DNA of 64,000 nucleotides, taken from Variovorax sp. TBS-050B (lineage in GTDB: Bacteria; Pseudomonadota; Gammaproteobacteria; Burkholderiales; Burkholderiaceae_C). Below are positions 47,291 to 55,104 of this stretch, piece after piece. How positions within the stretch are numbered: position 1 is the stretch's first letter; each line of letters opens with the position of its first letter. The position numbers were made by a program, and so were the translations under genes. Location: positions 2,579,001 through 2,643,000 of the forward strand of contig NZ_JARXYR010000002.1 of NCBI RefSeq assembly GCF_029893635.1, read 5' to 3'. Under the pieces are notes generated by a model, which made no database searches, had not been told where the DNA came from, and saw nothing but the letters and a program-made list of their open reading frames with translations.

Positions 47291-47959
47291 ATGCCGCGTG
47301 GAAGATCCGCCACCTACGACGACCAGCGCGAATTCATCCTCGCGCGCGCGGCCGGGCTGTTCGCGCGCCGCGGCTACCCCGCCACCTCGATGAACCAGGT
47401 GGCCGAGGCCTGCGGCCTCTCGAAGGCGACGCTCTACCACTACTACAGGGACAAGAGCAGCCTGCTCATCAGCATCGCCGAGACGCATGTCTCGCGCCTC
47501 GCGGCGCTGGTGGCCGAGGAAGAGGCTTCGCCCCACACCGACGAGGAGCGGCTGCGCCGCTTCATCTACCGCATCGTCGAGGAATATGCCGGCGCGCAGG
47601 ATGCCCACCGGGTGCTGACCGACGACGTGCGCTTTCTGGAAGACGCGGACCGCGAGCGCGTGCTCGACCAGGAGCGCGAGGTGGTGGCGGCCTTCGCGCG
47701 CGCGGTCTCGGCGCTGCGCCCCGGCGCGCCGAGCGACGACCTCGCCAAGCCGCTGACCATGCTGCTGTTCGGCATGATCAACTGGATGTTCACCTGGATG
47801 AAACCCGGCGGCCGCCTCGACCACGCCTCGATCGCGCCGATCGTGGCGGATCTGTTCCTGGGGGGGATCGGGGCGGTGAAGGCGCCGGGGGGGAGCGGGA
47901 GCGGACGGCCGAACGCAGAGGTCGCGAAGGTTTCGCAGAAGTCGCCAAAGAAAACCTAG
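47291..47959 (+). CDS. paaR: TetR-family regulator, probable PaaR
   Basis: 222 residues. N-terminal HTH (about 12-60) with SMNQVAEACGLSKATLYHYY; the ligand domain has FGMINWMFTWMKPGG, as in phenylacetyl-CoA-responsive TetR regulators of betaproteobacteria. The last ~18 residues ([14 protein letters not shown]...) are encoded by a copy of repeat family R, so the original C-terminus seems to have been replaced. Probably represses the divergent paa promoters until phenylacetyl-CoA binds; inferred from position and family. Confidence 0.82.
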   Translation: MPRGRSATYDDQREFILARAAGLFARRGYPATSMNQVAEACGLSKATLYHYYRDKSSLLISIAETHVSRLAALVAEEEASPHTDEERLRRFIYRIVEEYAGAQDAHRVLTDDVRFLEDADRERVLDQEREVVAAFARAVSALRPGAPSDDLAKPLTMLLFGMINWMFTWMKPGGRLDHASIAPIVADLFLGGIGAVKAPGGSGSGRPNAEVAKVSQKSPKKT

Positions 47960-48029
47960 AAAAGTTTTCTCTTCTGCGACTTCTGCGTAGTTTTTGTCTT
48001 CCTTCTGCGTTCGGCTACTCGATCCCGCT
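47894..48029. repeat. Interspersed long-stem palindrome, family R, copy 4, overlapping paaR 3' end
   Basis: Begins GCGGGAGCGGACGGCCGAAC and ends CTGCGTTCGGCTACTCGATC. The left arm is translated as the tail of the TetR regulator, which stops at 47959 in the loop; the right arm runs to the stop codon of the convergent VWA gene. As a strong stem it may end both transcripts. Confidence 0.88.
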
Positions 48030-49067
48030 TCAAAGAATCCGGTTGAACCAAAGCAGCGACAGCCCCGCCGACAGCAGCGTGAGGATCGCCGCGCCGAGCG
48101 CGAACAGCGCCGAGATTTCGGTTTCCTTCTTCTCGACCGTGAGGCGCGAACTCAGCGTTTCGTAGACCTTCTTGAGGTCGCTCGCGGTGCCGGCGTAGAA
48201 GTATTCGGCCTGGGTCTTGTTGGCCACGGCCTTCAACGTTTCCTCGTCGAGCCGCACGCGCATCGACCAGCCCTCGAAGCCGATGGTCTCGCCGTCCACC
48301 GTGCCCACGCCCACCGTGTAGATGCGCACGCCGCGGTCCGCGGCCGCCTTGGCGGCGTCGAGCGGATCGACGCCGGTGGTGCGCTGGCCGTCGGTCAGCA
48401 TGATGATCGCGGCCGAGGTGAAGGAGCCCGGCGCGACCGGCGTGAACGCCTTCGCCTGCTTCTCGGTCTGGTCGATCGGCGTGCCGCGCTGGCGGCTCGG
48501 CGCGCTGAACTGCGAGACGTCGATGCCGGCGTCGGGGAACAGCGTGGCGAGCGAGACGACGATGGCGTTGCCGGTGGCCGTGGCGCGCTGCAGCTGGAAG
48601 CTGTCGATCGCGGTCACCAGGTCGTCGTGGTTGGTGGTGGGCAGCTGCGCCACCTGCGCGCTGCCCGCGAAGGCCACGATGCCGACCTTCACATGGCGCG
48701 GCAGGTCCTTGATGAAGCTCTTGGCCGCCTCCTGCGCGGCGACGAGCCGGTTGGGCTGCACGTCGGCCGCGCGCATGCTGCCCGAGACGTCCATCGCGAG
48801 GATGATGGTCTGCTGGTTCGACGGCAGCAGCACCACCGCCATCGGCCGCGCGGCCGCGACCAGCATGGCTGCCATCGCGAGCAGGAACAGCAGCGGCGGG
48901 ATGTGTCGTCGCAGGCTCTGGCCGGCACCCATGGCCTCGCGCACGATCGACAGGCTGGCATAGCGCACCGCGATCTTCTTCTTGCGGCGGATCAGCCAGA
49001 CGTAGAGCAACACCAGCAGCGGCAACGCCGCCAGCAACCAGAGGAATTGAGGCCAGAGGAATGTCAT
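48030..49067 (-). CDS. BatA-like von Willebrand A domain membrane protein
   Basis: 345 residues. Two membrane segments near the N-terminus (about 6-26 and 58-74), a VWA domain with the MIDAS motif DVSGS (93-97) and MLTDGQRTTG, and a C-terminal membrane segment (about 317-340). Fits the BatA proteins found with MoxR ATPases and DUF58 proteins. Four-base overlap with the DUF58 gene. Probably part of a MoxR-type chaperone or envelope-maintenance complex. Confidence 0.9.
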   Translation of the reverse strand: MTFLWPQFLWLLAALPLLVLLYVWLIRRKKKIAVRYASLSIVREAMGAGQSLRRHIPPLLFLLAMAAMLVAAARPMAVVLLPSNQQTIILAMDVSGSMRAADVQPNRLVAAQEAAKSFIKDLPRHVKVGIVAFAGSAQVAQLPTTNHDDLVTAIDSFQLQRATATGNAIVVSLATLFPDAGIDVSQFSAPSRQRGTPIDQTEKQAKAFTPVAPGSFTSAAIIMLTDGQRTTGVDPLDAAKAAADRGVRIYTVGVGTVDGETIGFEGWSMRVRLDEETLKAVANKTQAEYFYAGTASDLKKVYETLSSRLTVEKKETEISALFALGAAILTLLSAGLSLLWFNRIL

Positions 49068-50056
49068 GCTGCCACCGCCTTCTTGCTGCTGCCCGGACCG
49101 ACGCGCGTGCGGCGCTTGCGCATGTCGGCGAAACGAACGATCGCCTCGACCAGGTCGTCGCTGGTCGACAGCTCGAGCGCATCGACGCCGGCCTTCGCGA
49201 GCGCGGCGCGCAATGCCTGTTCGCGCTCCGCGGCCAGCCGCGCGAAGCGCCTGCGGAAGCCCGCGTCGTGCGTGTCGACCCAGAGCTGCTCGCCGGTCTC
49301 GGCGTCGCGCAGCGGCACCAGGCCGAGGTCGGGCAGCTCGAGCTCGAGCGGGTCGAACAGCCGCACCGCGACCACCTCGTGCCGCTGCACCAACTGGCCG
49401 AGCGGGCGCTCCCAGCCGGGCTCGCTGAGGAAGTCGGACACCACGAACACCGTGGAGCGGCGCGGCATCAGCATCGCGGCCGACTGGAGCAGGTCGGCCA
49501 GCCGCGTCATGCCCTTCTGCGCGGGCACGGCCGCGGCCTTGTCGGCGCGGCGTTCCATCGCATGCAGCAGGTGCAGCACGTGCCGGCGGCCGCTGCGCGG
49601 CGGGATCACCGCTTCGAGGTCGCTGCCGTAGACCAGCGCGCCCACGCGGTTGCCGTGGCGCGTGAGCAGGCGCGCGAGCACGCCGACGAAGCCGGCCGAG
49701 ATCTCGCGCTTGGCCTTTTGGCCCGAGCCGAAGTCGACCGAGCGGCTCAGGTCCAGCACGAACCAGGCCGCCATCTCGCGGTCTTCGGTGAAGACGCGCA
49801 CATAGGGCGTCTGCAGCCGCGCGGTGACGTTCCAGTCGATGTGGCGCACGTCGTCGTGGTGCTGGTATTCGCGCAGGTCGGCCAGGTCGAGGCCGGTGCC
49901 GCGCATCAGCGTGCGGTAGTTGCCCTGCAGCAGGCCGTCGAGCCGGCGGATCACCGTCCATTCGAGCCGGCGCAGCGCGCGCTCCGCGCCGCCCGCCTGC
50001 GCGAGGAGGCGTTCGTCGTTCGCGGCTGCAGGGGCCTTACGCCACCAGCTTTTCAT
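49064..50056 (-). CDS. DUF58 domain protein
   Basis: 330 residues, soluble. The DUF58 block RTLMRGTGLDLADLREYQHHDD and IDWNVTARL is followed by a VWA-like fold with FVLDLSRSVDFGS. Partner of MoxR ATPases in many bacteria, probably substrate recruitment. Overlaps the MoxR gene by 20 bases and the VWA gene by four. Confidence 0.9.
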   Translation of the reverse strand: MKSWWRKAPAAANDERLLAQAGGAERALRRLEWTVIRRLDGLLQGNYRTLMRGTGLDLADLREYQHHDDVRHIDWNVTARLQTPYVRVFTEDREMAAWFVLDLSRSVDFGSGQKAKREISAGFVGVLARLLTRHGNRVGALVYGSDLEAVIPPRSGRRHVLHLLHAMERRADKAAAVPAQKGMTRLADLLQSAAMLMPRRSTVFVVSDFLSEPGWERPLGQLVQRHEVVAVRLFDPLELELPDLGLVPLRDAETGEQLWVDTHDAGFRRRFARLAAEREQALRAALAKAGVDALELSTSDDLVEAIVRFADMRKRRTRVGPGSSKKAVAA

Positions 50057-51050
50057 GTTCGAGGGGTTTCGGGGGAGCGGGCACGGCCTTCATGATCTTC
50101 TCGATCAGCCCGTCGGGCGTGAGGCCTTCCGACAATCCTTCGTAGGAAAGCGTCACACGGTGCCGCAGCACGTCGGGCACGAGCGCCGTCATGTCCTCGG
50201 GCAGCGCGTAGCTGCGGCCGCGCAGCAGCGCGAGCGCGCGGGCGCCCTCGGTCAGGCTGATGCTCGCGCGCGGGCTCGCGCCGAAGGTGATGAAGCGGCG
50301 CATGTCCTTCAGGCCGTGCTTGTCGGGCGTGCGCGTGGCGGACACCAGCTTGACCGCGTACTGGATCAGCGAAGGATCGACGTAGACGCGCCGCGCCTCG
50401 GCCTGCAGCGCCGCGAGCTGCTCGGTGGTGGCGACCGGGTTGGCCTCGACCGGCGCGCCGATCACGCGCTGGACGATGACGAATTCCTCCTCGTCGCTCG
50501 GATAGTCGACCAGCACCTTCATCATGAAGCGGTCGACCTGCGCCTCGGGCAGGGGGTAGGTACCCTCGGTCTCGATCGGGTTCTGCGTGGCCATGACGAG
50601 GAAGGGGCGCGGCACGCGGTGCGTCTCGCCGGCGATCGTGACCTGGCGCTCCTGCATCACCTCGAGCAGCGCGCTCTGCACCTTGGCGGGCGCGCGGTTG
50701 ATTTCGTCGGCCAGCAGCAGGTTCGCGAACACCGGGCCGAGCGAGGTGCTGAACTCGCCAGTCTTCTGGTTGTAGATGCGCGTGCCCACGAGGTCCGCCG
50801 GCACCAGGTCGGGCGTGAACTGGATGCGCTTGAACTGGCCGCGCACGGTGTCCGACAGGGTCTTGACGGTGAGCGTCTTCGCGAGCCCCGGCACGCCCTC
50901 GACCAGCAGGTGCCCGCCCGCGAGCATCGCGACCATCACGCGCTCGAGGAAGCGGTCCTGGCCCACCACCACGCGCTTGACCTCGTAGAGGATCTGCTCC
51001 ATCAGCTCGGCCGTGGCGGTAGAGGTGGAATAGGGGGAATCGGTGCTCAT
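50037..51050 (-). CDS. MoxR-family AAA+ ATPase
   Basis: 337 residues from ATG 51050 (the longer frame has no support). Walker A GVPGLAKT (52-59), Walker B LLLADEINRAP, sensor MATQNPIETEGTYPLPEAQ and the C-terminal AAA lid. MoxR ATPases act as chaperones that assemble complexes or insert metals with VWA partners. Lies 47 bases after the protease gene, probably one operon of four. Confidence 0.93.
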   Translation of the reverse strand: MSTDSPYSTSTATAELMEQILYEVKRVVVGQDRFLERVMVAMLAGGHLLVEGVPGLAKTLTVKTLSDTVRGQFKRIQFTPDLVPADLVGTRIYNQKTGEFSTSLGPVFANLLLADEINRAPAKVQSALLEVMQERQVTIAGETHRVPRPFLVMATQNPIETEGTYPLPEAQVDRFMMKVLVDYPSDEEEFVIVQRVIGAPVEANPVATTEQLAALQAEARRVYVDPSLIQYAVKLVSATRTPDKHGLKDMRRFITFGASPRASISLTEGARALALLRGRSYALPEDMTALVPDVLRHRVTLSYEGLSEGLTPDGLIEKIMKAVPAPPKPLEHEKLVA

Positions 51051-51097
51051 GCGATGGCCTCTTGCTGGATGGACGGATGGTCGCGGCGGATGGCGGT

Positions 51098-52078
51098 TCA
51101 GAACGGCGGCGAGCCCGCGGCCGATGCCGCGTTCTCGATCGGCACCGCGAAGCCGATGCCGATGAAGGTGCGCTGCTGCGTCGGGTTGAGGATGGCGGTG
51201 ACGATGCCGAGCACCTCGCCATCCATGTTGACCAGCGGCCCGCCCGAATTGCCGGGGTTGGCCGCGGCGTCGAACTGGATCAGGTTGCCGAGCTCCTGCT
51301 TGCCCTCGGGCGAGCGGAACGAGCGCTTCAGGCCCGAGACCACGCCGGCCGAGACCGAGGGCCCGATGCCGAACGGAAAGCCGACCGCGGCCACCTGGTC
51401 GCCGGGCTGCAGGTCGGCGGTCGAGCGCATGACCGCGGGGATCAGATCGTCGGGAATCTTCTGGGCCTGCAGCACCGCGAGGTCGTTCTCGGGCTGCACG
51501 CCGGTGATGGTGGCCGTGGCCTCGAAGCCGTCGGAGAAAGTGACCTTGATCGTCTCCGAGCCTGCGACCACGTGCAGGTTGGTGAGGATCACGCCCTTGT
51601 CGACGATGACCACGCCGGTGCCCACGCCGCGCTCGACCTGGCCGGGCGGCGCTTCGTCGCTGGGCGCCTCGGGCGGCTTGCCTTTGGCGAGGTTGCGGCC
51701 GCGCTTCTGCACCTTGGCTTCGGGCGTGGCCTTCTCGGGGCCGTAGCCGACCACGCGCACCACCGAGGGCCGCACGATCTCGGCCGCCTTGGCCGCGGGA
51801 GAGGGCAGTGTCTGCGTCTGCAGCGTGCGCAGCACGGCGGCGTCGATGTCCTTCTGCGTGAGGGTCTTCGCGCCCGGGTGCGGCCACCAGGCGGCGCCGG
51901 CCACGAGCGCGGCGCTCAGCACGATCAGCAGCGCGAAGCTGCGGCGGCCGGGCTGCCAGGGCGCCTTGGCGGGCGCGGGGTTCGACGAAGCGGGCGGCGC
52001 GCCGGCCTCGTCGACCGCGGGTTCGGCCGCTTCAGGCAGCGTGCGGGGCGAACGGCTGTAGAGAGCGGGCCTGCGCAT
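51098..52078 (-). CDS. Trypsin-like serine protease, membrane-anchored, no PDZ
   Basis: 326 residues. One membrane segment near residues 46-66; the rest is periplasmic. Catalytic triad His169 (TNLHVV), Asp199 (PENDLAVL) and Ser278 (NPGNSGGPL), as in DegP/HtrA, but the protein ends without a PDZ domain. A Lys/Pro-rich insertion (about 113-145) precedes the protease core. Upstream of the MoxR-DUF58-VWA genes in the same direction; it may cleave or be assembled by that system. Confidence 0.88.
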   Translation of the reverse strand: MRRPALYSRSPRTLPEAAEPAVDEAGAPPASSNPAPAKAPWQPGRRSFALLIVLSAALVAGAAWWPHPGAKTLTQKDIDAAVLRTLQTQTLPSPAAKAAEIVRPSVVRVVGYGPEKATPEAKVQKRGRNLAKGKPPEAPSDEAPPGQVERGVGTGVVIVDKGVILTNLHVVAGSETIKVTFSDGFEATATITGVQPENDLAVLQAQKIPDDLIPAVMRSTADLQPGDQVAAVGFPFGIGPSVSAGVVSGLKRSFRSPEGKQELGNLIQFDAAANPGNSGGPLVNMDGEVLGIVTAILNPTQQRTFIGIGFAVPIENAASAAGSPPF

Positions 52079-52167
52079 CGAAGCACCTCCGGCAAAAGGA
52101 TGACGGGAGAGGGAGCCACAGTAGCACGCTTTGTTCTGCCTTGCATCCCTTCGGGCATCATGCGGCG

Positions 52168-53028
52168 ATGGCTGTGTTCATCGATACCCACTGTCACCTC
52201 GACGCGCCCGAATTCGGTGCGGAAATGCCCCTCATCCGCGCCCGCGCGGCCGCGCGCGGCGTGGCGCTGTGCGTGATCCCGGCGGTCGGCGTCTTCAACT
52301 TCGAGGCCGTGCGCGCGCTCGCCGAGGCGCAGGGCGATGCCTATGCGCTGGGCATCCATCCGCTGTGCACCGGCGATGCCAGGGAGGCCGACCTCGAGAC
52401 GCTCGACGCCGAGCTCGCGGCGCGGCGCGACGATCCGCGCCTGGTGGCGGTCGGCGAGATCGGGCTCGACTATTTCGTCGAGGGGCTCGACAGCGACAAG
52501 CAGCAGCACTTTTTTCACACTCAGTTGCAACTTGCGCGCAAGCACGGGCTGCCGGTGCTCATCCATGTGCGCCGTTCGGTCGACAAGGTGCTCAAGCATC
52601 TGCGCCAGACGGCGGGCGGTCGGCCGTGGCAGGGAATCGCGCACGCCTTCAACGGCAGCGAGCAGCAGGCGAAGGCCTGCATCGAGCTCGGCCTCAAGCT
52701 GGGCTTCGGCGGCGCCGTGACCTTCGAGCGCGCGCTGCAGCTGCGGCGGCTCGCGGCCACGCTGCCGCTCGACGCGATGGTGATGGAGACCGATGCGCCG
52801 GACATCCAGCCGCACTGGATCTACCGCACGCAGGCGCAGCGCGCGGCCGGCGAGCCGCAGGGCCGCAACGAGCCCGGCGAGTTGCCGCGCATCGCCGAAG
52901 TGGTGGCGCAGTTGCGCGGCATCGGCGTCGACGAACTGGCCGACGGCACCACGCGCAATGCGCTCGCGGCGATGCCGCGGCTCGAAAGTCTGCTCGCCGT
53001 GTCGGAGGGCCGGCCGCCGCCCGCGTAG
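52168..53028 (+). CDS. TatD-family metal-dependent hydrolase
   Basis: 286 residues from ATG 52168. DTHCHLDAPEFG (first metal site), VGEIGLDYF, HVRRS, HAFNGSEQQA and METDAPDIQP are the TatD motifs. These enzymes act as deoxyribonucleases or D-aminoacyl hydrolases; the exact substrate is not known. A slightly longer start at 52141 is open but lacks support. Confidence 0.92.
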   Translation: MAVFIDTHCHLDAPEFGAEMPLIRARAAARGVALCVIPAVGVFNFEAVRALAEAQGDAYALGIHPLCTGDAREADLETLDAELAARRDDPRLVAVGEIGLDYFVEGLDSDKQQHFFHTQLQLARKHGLPVLIHVRRSVDKVLKHLRQTAGGRPWQGIAHAFNGSEQQAKACIELGLKLGFGGAVTFERALQLRRLAATLPLDAMVMETDAPDIQPHWIYRTQAQRAAGEPQGRNEPGELPRIAEVVAQLRGIGVDELADGTTRNALAAMPRLESLLAVSEGRPPPA

Positions 53029-53161
53029 GCCGGAATCCCGACTTGCGCCAGCGCGCGCGGGACGCGCTTTTTTGCTGTCATCCTTGCCGTGCGAAGTGAC
53101 GTTGCCTGAGCAGTGGCAACCCCGTCACTCCCGATCGACAACTGCAAGAAGGAGTCTTCCA

Positions 53162-53620
53162 ATGACCACATCCAAGATCCGCACCCTGCCTGCCGCGCTG
53201 GCCCTGGCGCTCGCTGCCGTCGGCGTGTCCGCCGTGGCGCAGACCGCCGCGCCGGCCACCGCCGAACCCACGCTCACCGAGCGCGCGAAGGAGACCGGCA
53301 GCGATGCCGTGGACGCGACCAAGCGCACCACCAAGAAGGCCGTGAACGCCACGGAAAACGGCGCCGAGAAGGCCTGGGACGCCACCAAGCGCACCACGAA
53401 GAAGGCCGTGAACGCGACCGAGCAGGGCACCGAGAAGGCGTGGGACGCGACCAAGCGCACCACCAAGAAGGCGACCCACGCCACCAAGAACGTGGCCGCG
53501 AAGACCGGCGATGCGGTCGAGACCGCCGGCCACAAGACCGCCGACGGCATGCGCAGCGCCGGCCATGCGATCGGCGAGAAGGTGCCCGGCACCGCCGAGC
53601 ACGAAGCGGCCAAGAAGTAA
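53162..53620 (+). CDS. Secreted Lys/Thr/Ala-rich repeat protein of unknown function
   Basis: 152 residues. A signal peptide ends near AVAQTAA. The mature chain repeats WDATKRTTKKAVNATE with short linkers three times (the first copy begins VDATKRTTKK), giving amphipathic, highly basic and acidic alternating helices reminiscent of LEA-like or apolipoprotein-type proteins. AAGGAG lies nine bases before the ATG. A strong terminator follows. No known domain is recognised; periplasmic stress protection or nucleic-acid/envelope binding are guesses. Confidence 0.8.
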   Translation: MTTSKIRTLPAALALALAAVGVSAVAQTAAPATAEPTLTERAKETGSDAVDATKRTTKKAVNATENGAEKAWDATKRTTKKAVNATEQGTEKAWDATKRTTKKATHATKNVAAKTGDAVETAGHKTADGMRSAGHAIGEKVPGTAEHEAAKK

Positions 53621-53643
53621 GCAGGCTTCGACCGGCCCTCCCG

Positions 53644-53670
53644 AAAAGACCCGCTGCGGCGGGTTTTTTC
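53644..53670 (+). terminator. Rho-independent terminator after the repeat-protein gene
   Basis: ACCCGC-TGCG-GCGGGT stem-loop preceded by AAAA and followed by six T residues, 24 bases after the stop. Confidence 0.9.
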
Positions 53671-53702
53671 ATGGGCGCGCGGCAATGCCAAGATCAGGCC
53701 CC

Positions 53703-54230
53703 ATGAACCCATCCACCGCATCCGGCCAGGGCAGCCCGGTGCTCACCGGCCTGGCGCCGATCGTCTCGAGCGAAACCGTGGTGCTGATCCTCGGCAGCTT
53801 CCCGGGCGTTCGGTCGCTCGAACTGCAGCAGTACTATGCGCATCCCCAAAACCAGTTCTGGAAGATCTTGCAAGCCGTCTGGCCCCACCACCCGCTGCCG
53901 ATGGGCGCGGACAGCTATCCCGAAAAGAAGGCCTGGCTGCTCGAACGCGGCCTGGGCGTGTGGGACGTCTACGCGGCCTGCGAGCGCGAGGGCAGCCTCG
54001 ATTCGGCCATCCGCGCCCCCGTGGTGAACGACATCGCGGGGCTGCACCTGCCGAAGCTCGCCGCCATCGCGCACAACGGCGGCGAGAGCTTCAAGCACGC
54101 ACGCCACACGCGCACGCTCGGCGTGCCGGTCTACCCGCTGCCGTCCACCAGCCCCGCCAACGCGTCCTGGCGCTTCGAGCGCAAGCTCGCGGCCTGGCGC
54201 GAGGTCTTCGCCGCCCACCACCTTCTTTGA
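53703..54230 (+). CDS. Deoxyinosine-type (hypoxanthine) DNA glycosylase, UDG superfamily
   Basis: 175 residues from ATG 53703. LILGSFPGVRSLELQQYYAH followed by PQNQFWKIL is the family-6 (hypoxanthine-DNA glycosylase) signature of the uracil-DNA-glycosylase fold; PLPSTSPANAS near the end fits the second motif. Removes hypoxanthine from DNA. Overlaps the next gene by one base. Confidence 0.88.
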   Translation: MNPSTASGQGSPVLTGLAPIVSSETVVLILGSFPGVRSLELQQYYAHPQNQFWKILQAVWPHHPLPMGADSYPEKKAWLLERGLGVWDVYAACEREGSLDSAIRAPVVNDIAGLHLPKLAAIAHNGGESFKHARHTRTLGVPVYPLPSTSPANASWRFERKLAAWREVFAAHHLL

Positions 54231-54991
54231 TGGCCACGAGCAAAAGCAAAATCACCGCGCTCCCCGAAGTCAACTTTTCCGACTGGGGCGACATCCGCTA
54301 CCTGCACCTGGGCACCGAATGGGTCCAGGGCTCGATGAAGCTCGACGCGCCGTTCGAGATCGAACTCGAATACGTGCAGCGCATGATGGCCTGGCTGCTG
54401 TTCGCCGAGCCGAAGAACGTCGCCAACCTGCATGCGATGCAGCTCGGCCTGGGCGCGGCCACGCTCACCAAGTTCTGCCGCAAGACATTGCGCATGCGCA
54501 CCACGGCGATCGAGCTCAACCCGCAGGTGGTGTCGGCCTGCCGCGGCTGGTTCAAGCTGCCGGCCGACGACGCGAAGCTGCGCGTGGTGATCGCCGATGC
54601 GGCGTTGGAGATCCGCCGGCCCGAATGGCAGGGCAGCGTCGATGCGCTGCAGGTCGACCTGTACGACCACGAAGCCGCCGCGCCGGTGCTCGACAGCGAG
54701 GACTTCTATGCCGACTGCCGCGCATTGCTCACCGAGGAGGGCTGCATGACGGTCAATCTCTTCGGCCGCTCGTCGAGCTACGAGCGCAGCCTCGAGAAGA
54801 TCGCCGGTGCCTTCGGCGCCGATGCGGTCTGGGCCTTCAAGCCGACGCGCGAAGGCAACACGGTGGTGCTGGCGCAGCGCACGCCGGTCCGGCCGAAGCG
54901 CGAAGCCCTTGCCGAGCGCGCCCAAACGATCCAGACTCGATGGGGCCTGCCCGCGCCCAAGTGGCTGCGGGTCTTCAAGCCGCTGGAATGA
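54230..54991 (+). CDS. Spermidine-synthase-like methyltransferase-fold protein
   Basis: 253 residues. A Rossmann-like methyltransferase fold with LGLGAATLTKFCRK, AIELNPQVV and VDLYDHEAAAPV; this is the polyamine-aminopropyltransferase-like family that lacks the N-terminal beta domain of true spermidine synthase. The decarboxylated-SAM site cannot be confirmed by eye. Translated from TGATG overlapping the DNA glycosylase stop. Confidence 0.82.
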   Translation: MATSKSKITALPEVNFSDWGDIRYLHLGTEWVQGSMKLDAPFEIELEYVQRMMAWLLFAEPKNVANLHAMQLGLGAATLTKFCRKTLRMRTTAIELNPQVVSACRGWFKLPADDAKLRVVIADAALEIRRPEWQGSVDALQVDLYDHEAAAPVLDSEDFYADCRALLTEEGCMTVNLFGRSSSYERSLEKIAGAFGADAVWAFKPTREGNTVVLAQRTPVRPKREALAERAQTIQTRWGLPAPKWLRVFKPLE

Positions 54992-54996
54992 GCACG

Positions 54997-55085
54997 CCCC
55001 CAGGCTTGCCCACTTCATGTGGCCGTCAACCCCCTCGCCGGGGGCGGCACCAGCGGCCCGGCAAAGCCGGCCCCGCGGTGTTTCT
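54997..55085. repeat. Interspersed GC-rich repeat, family A, copy 3
   Basis: Holds CCCCCTCGCCGGGGG and CAGCGGCCCGGCAAAGCCGG, the latter shared in reverse with the copy at 43776-43870. Lies between the spermidine-synthase-like gene and the PulE-type gene. Confidence 0.7.
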
Positions 55086-55104
55086 GCAATGAATTCGCCT
55101 TGAT

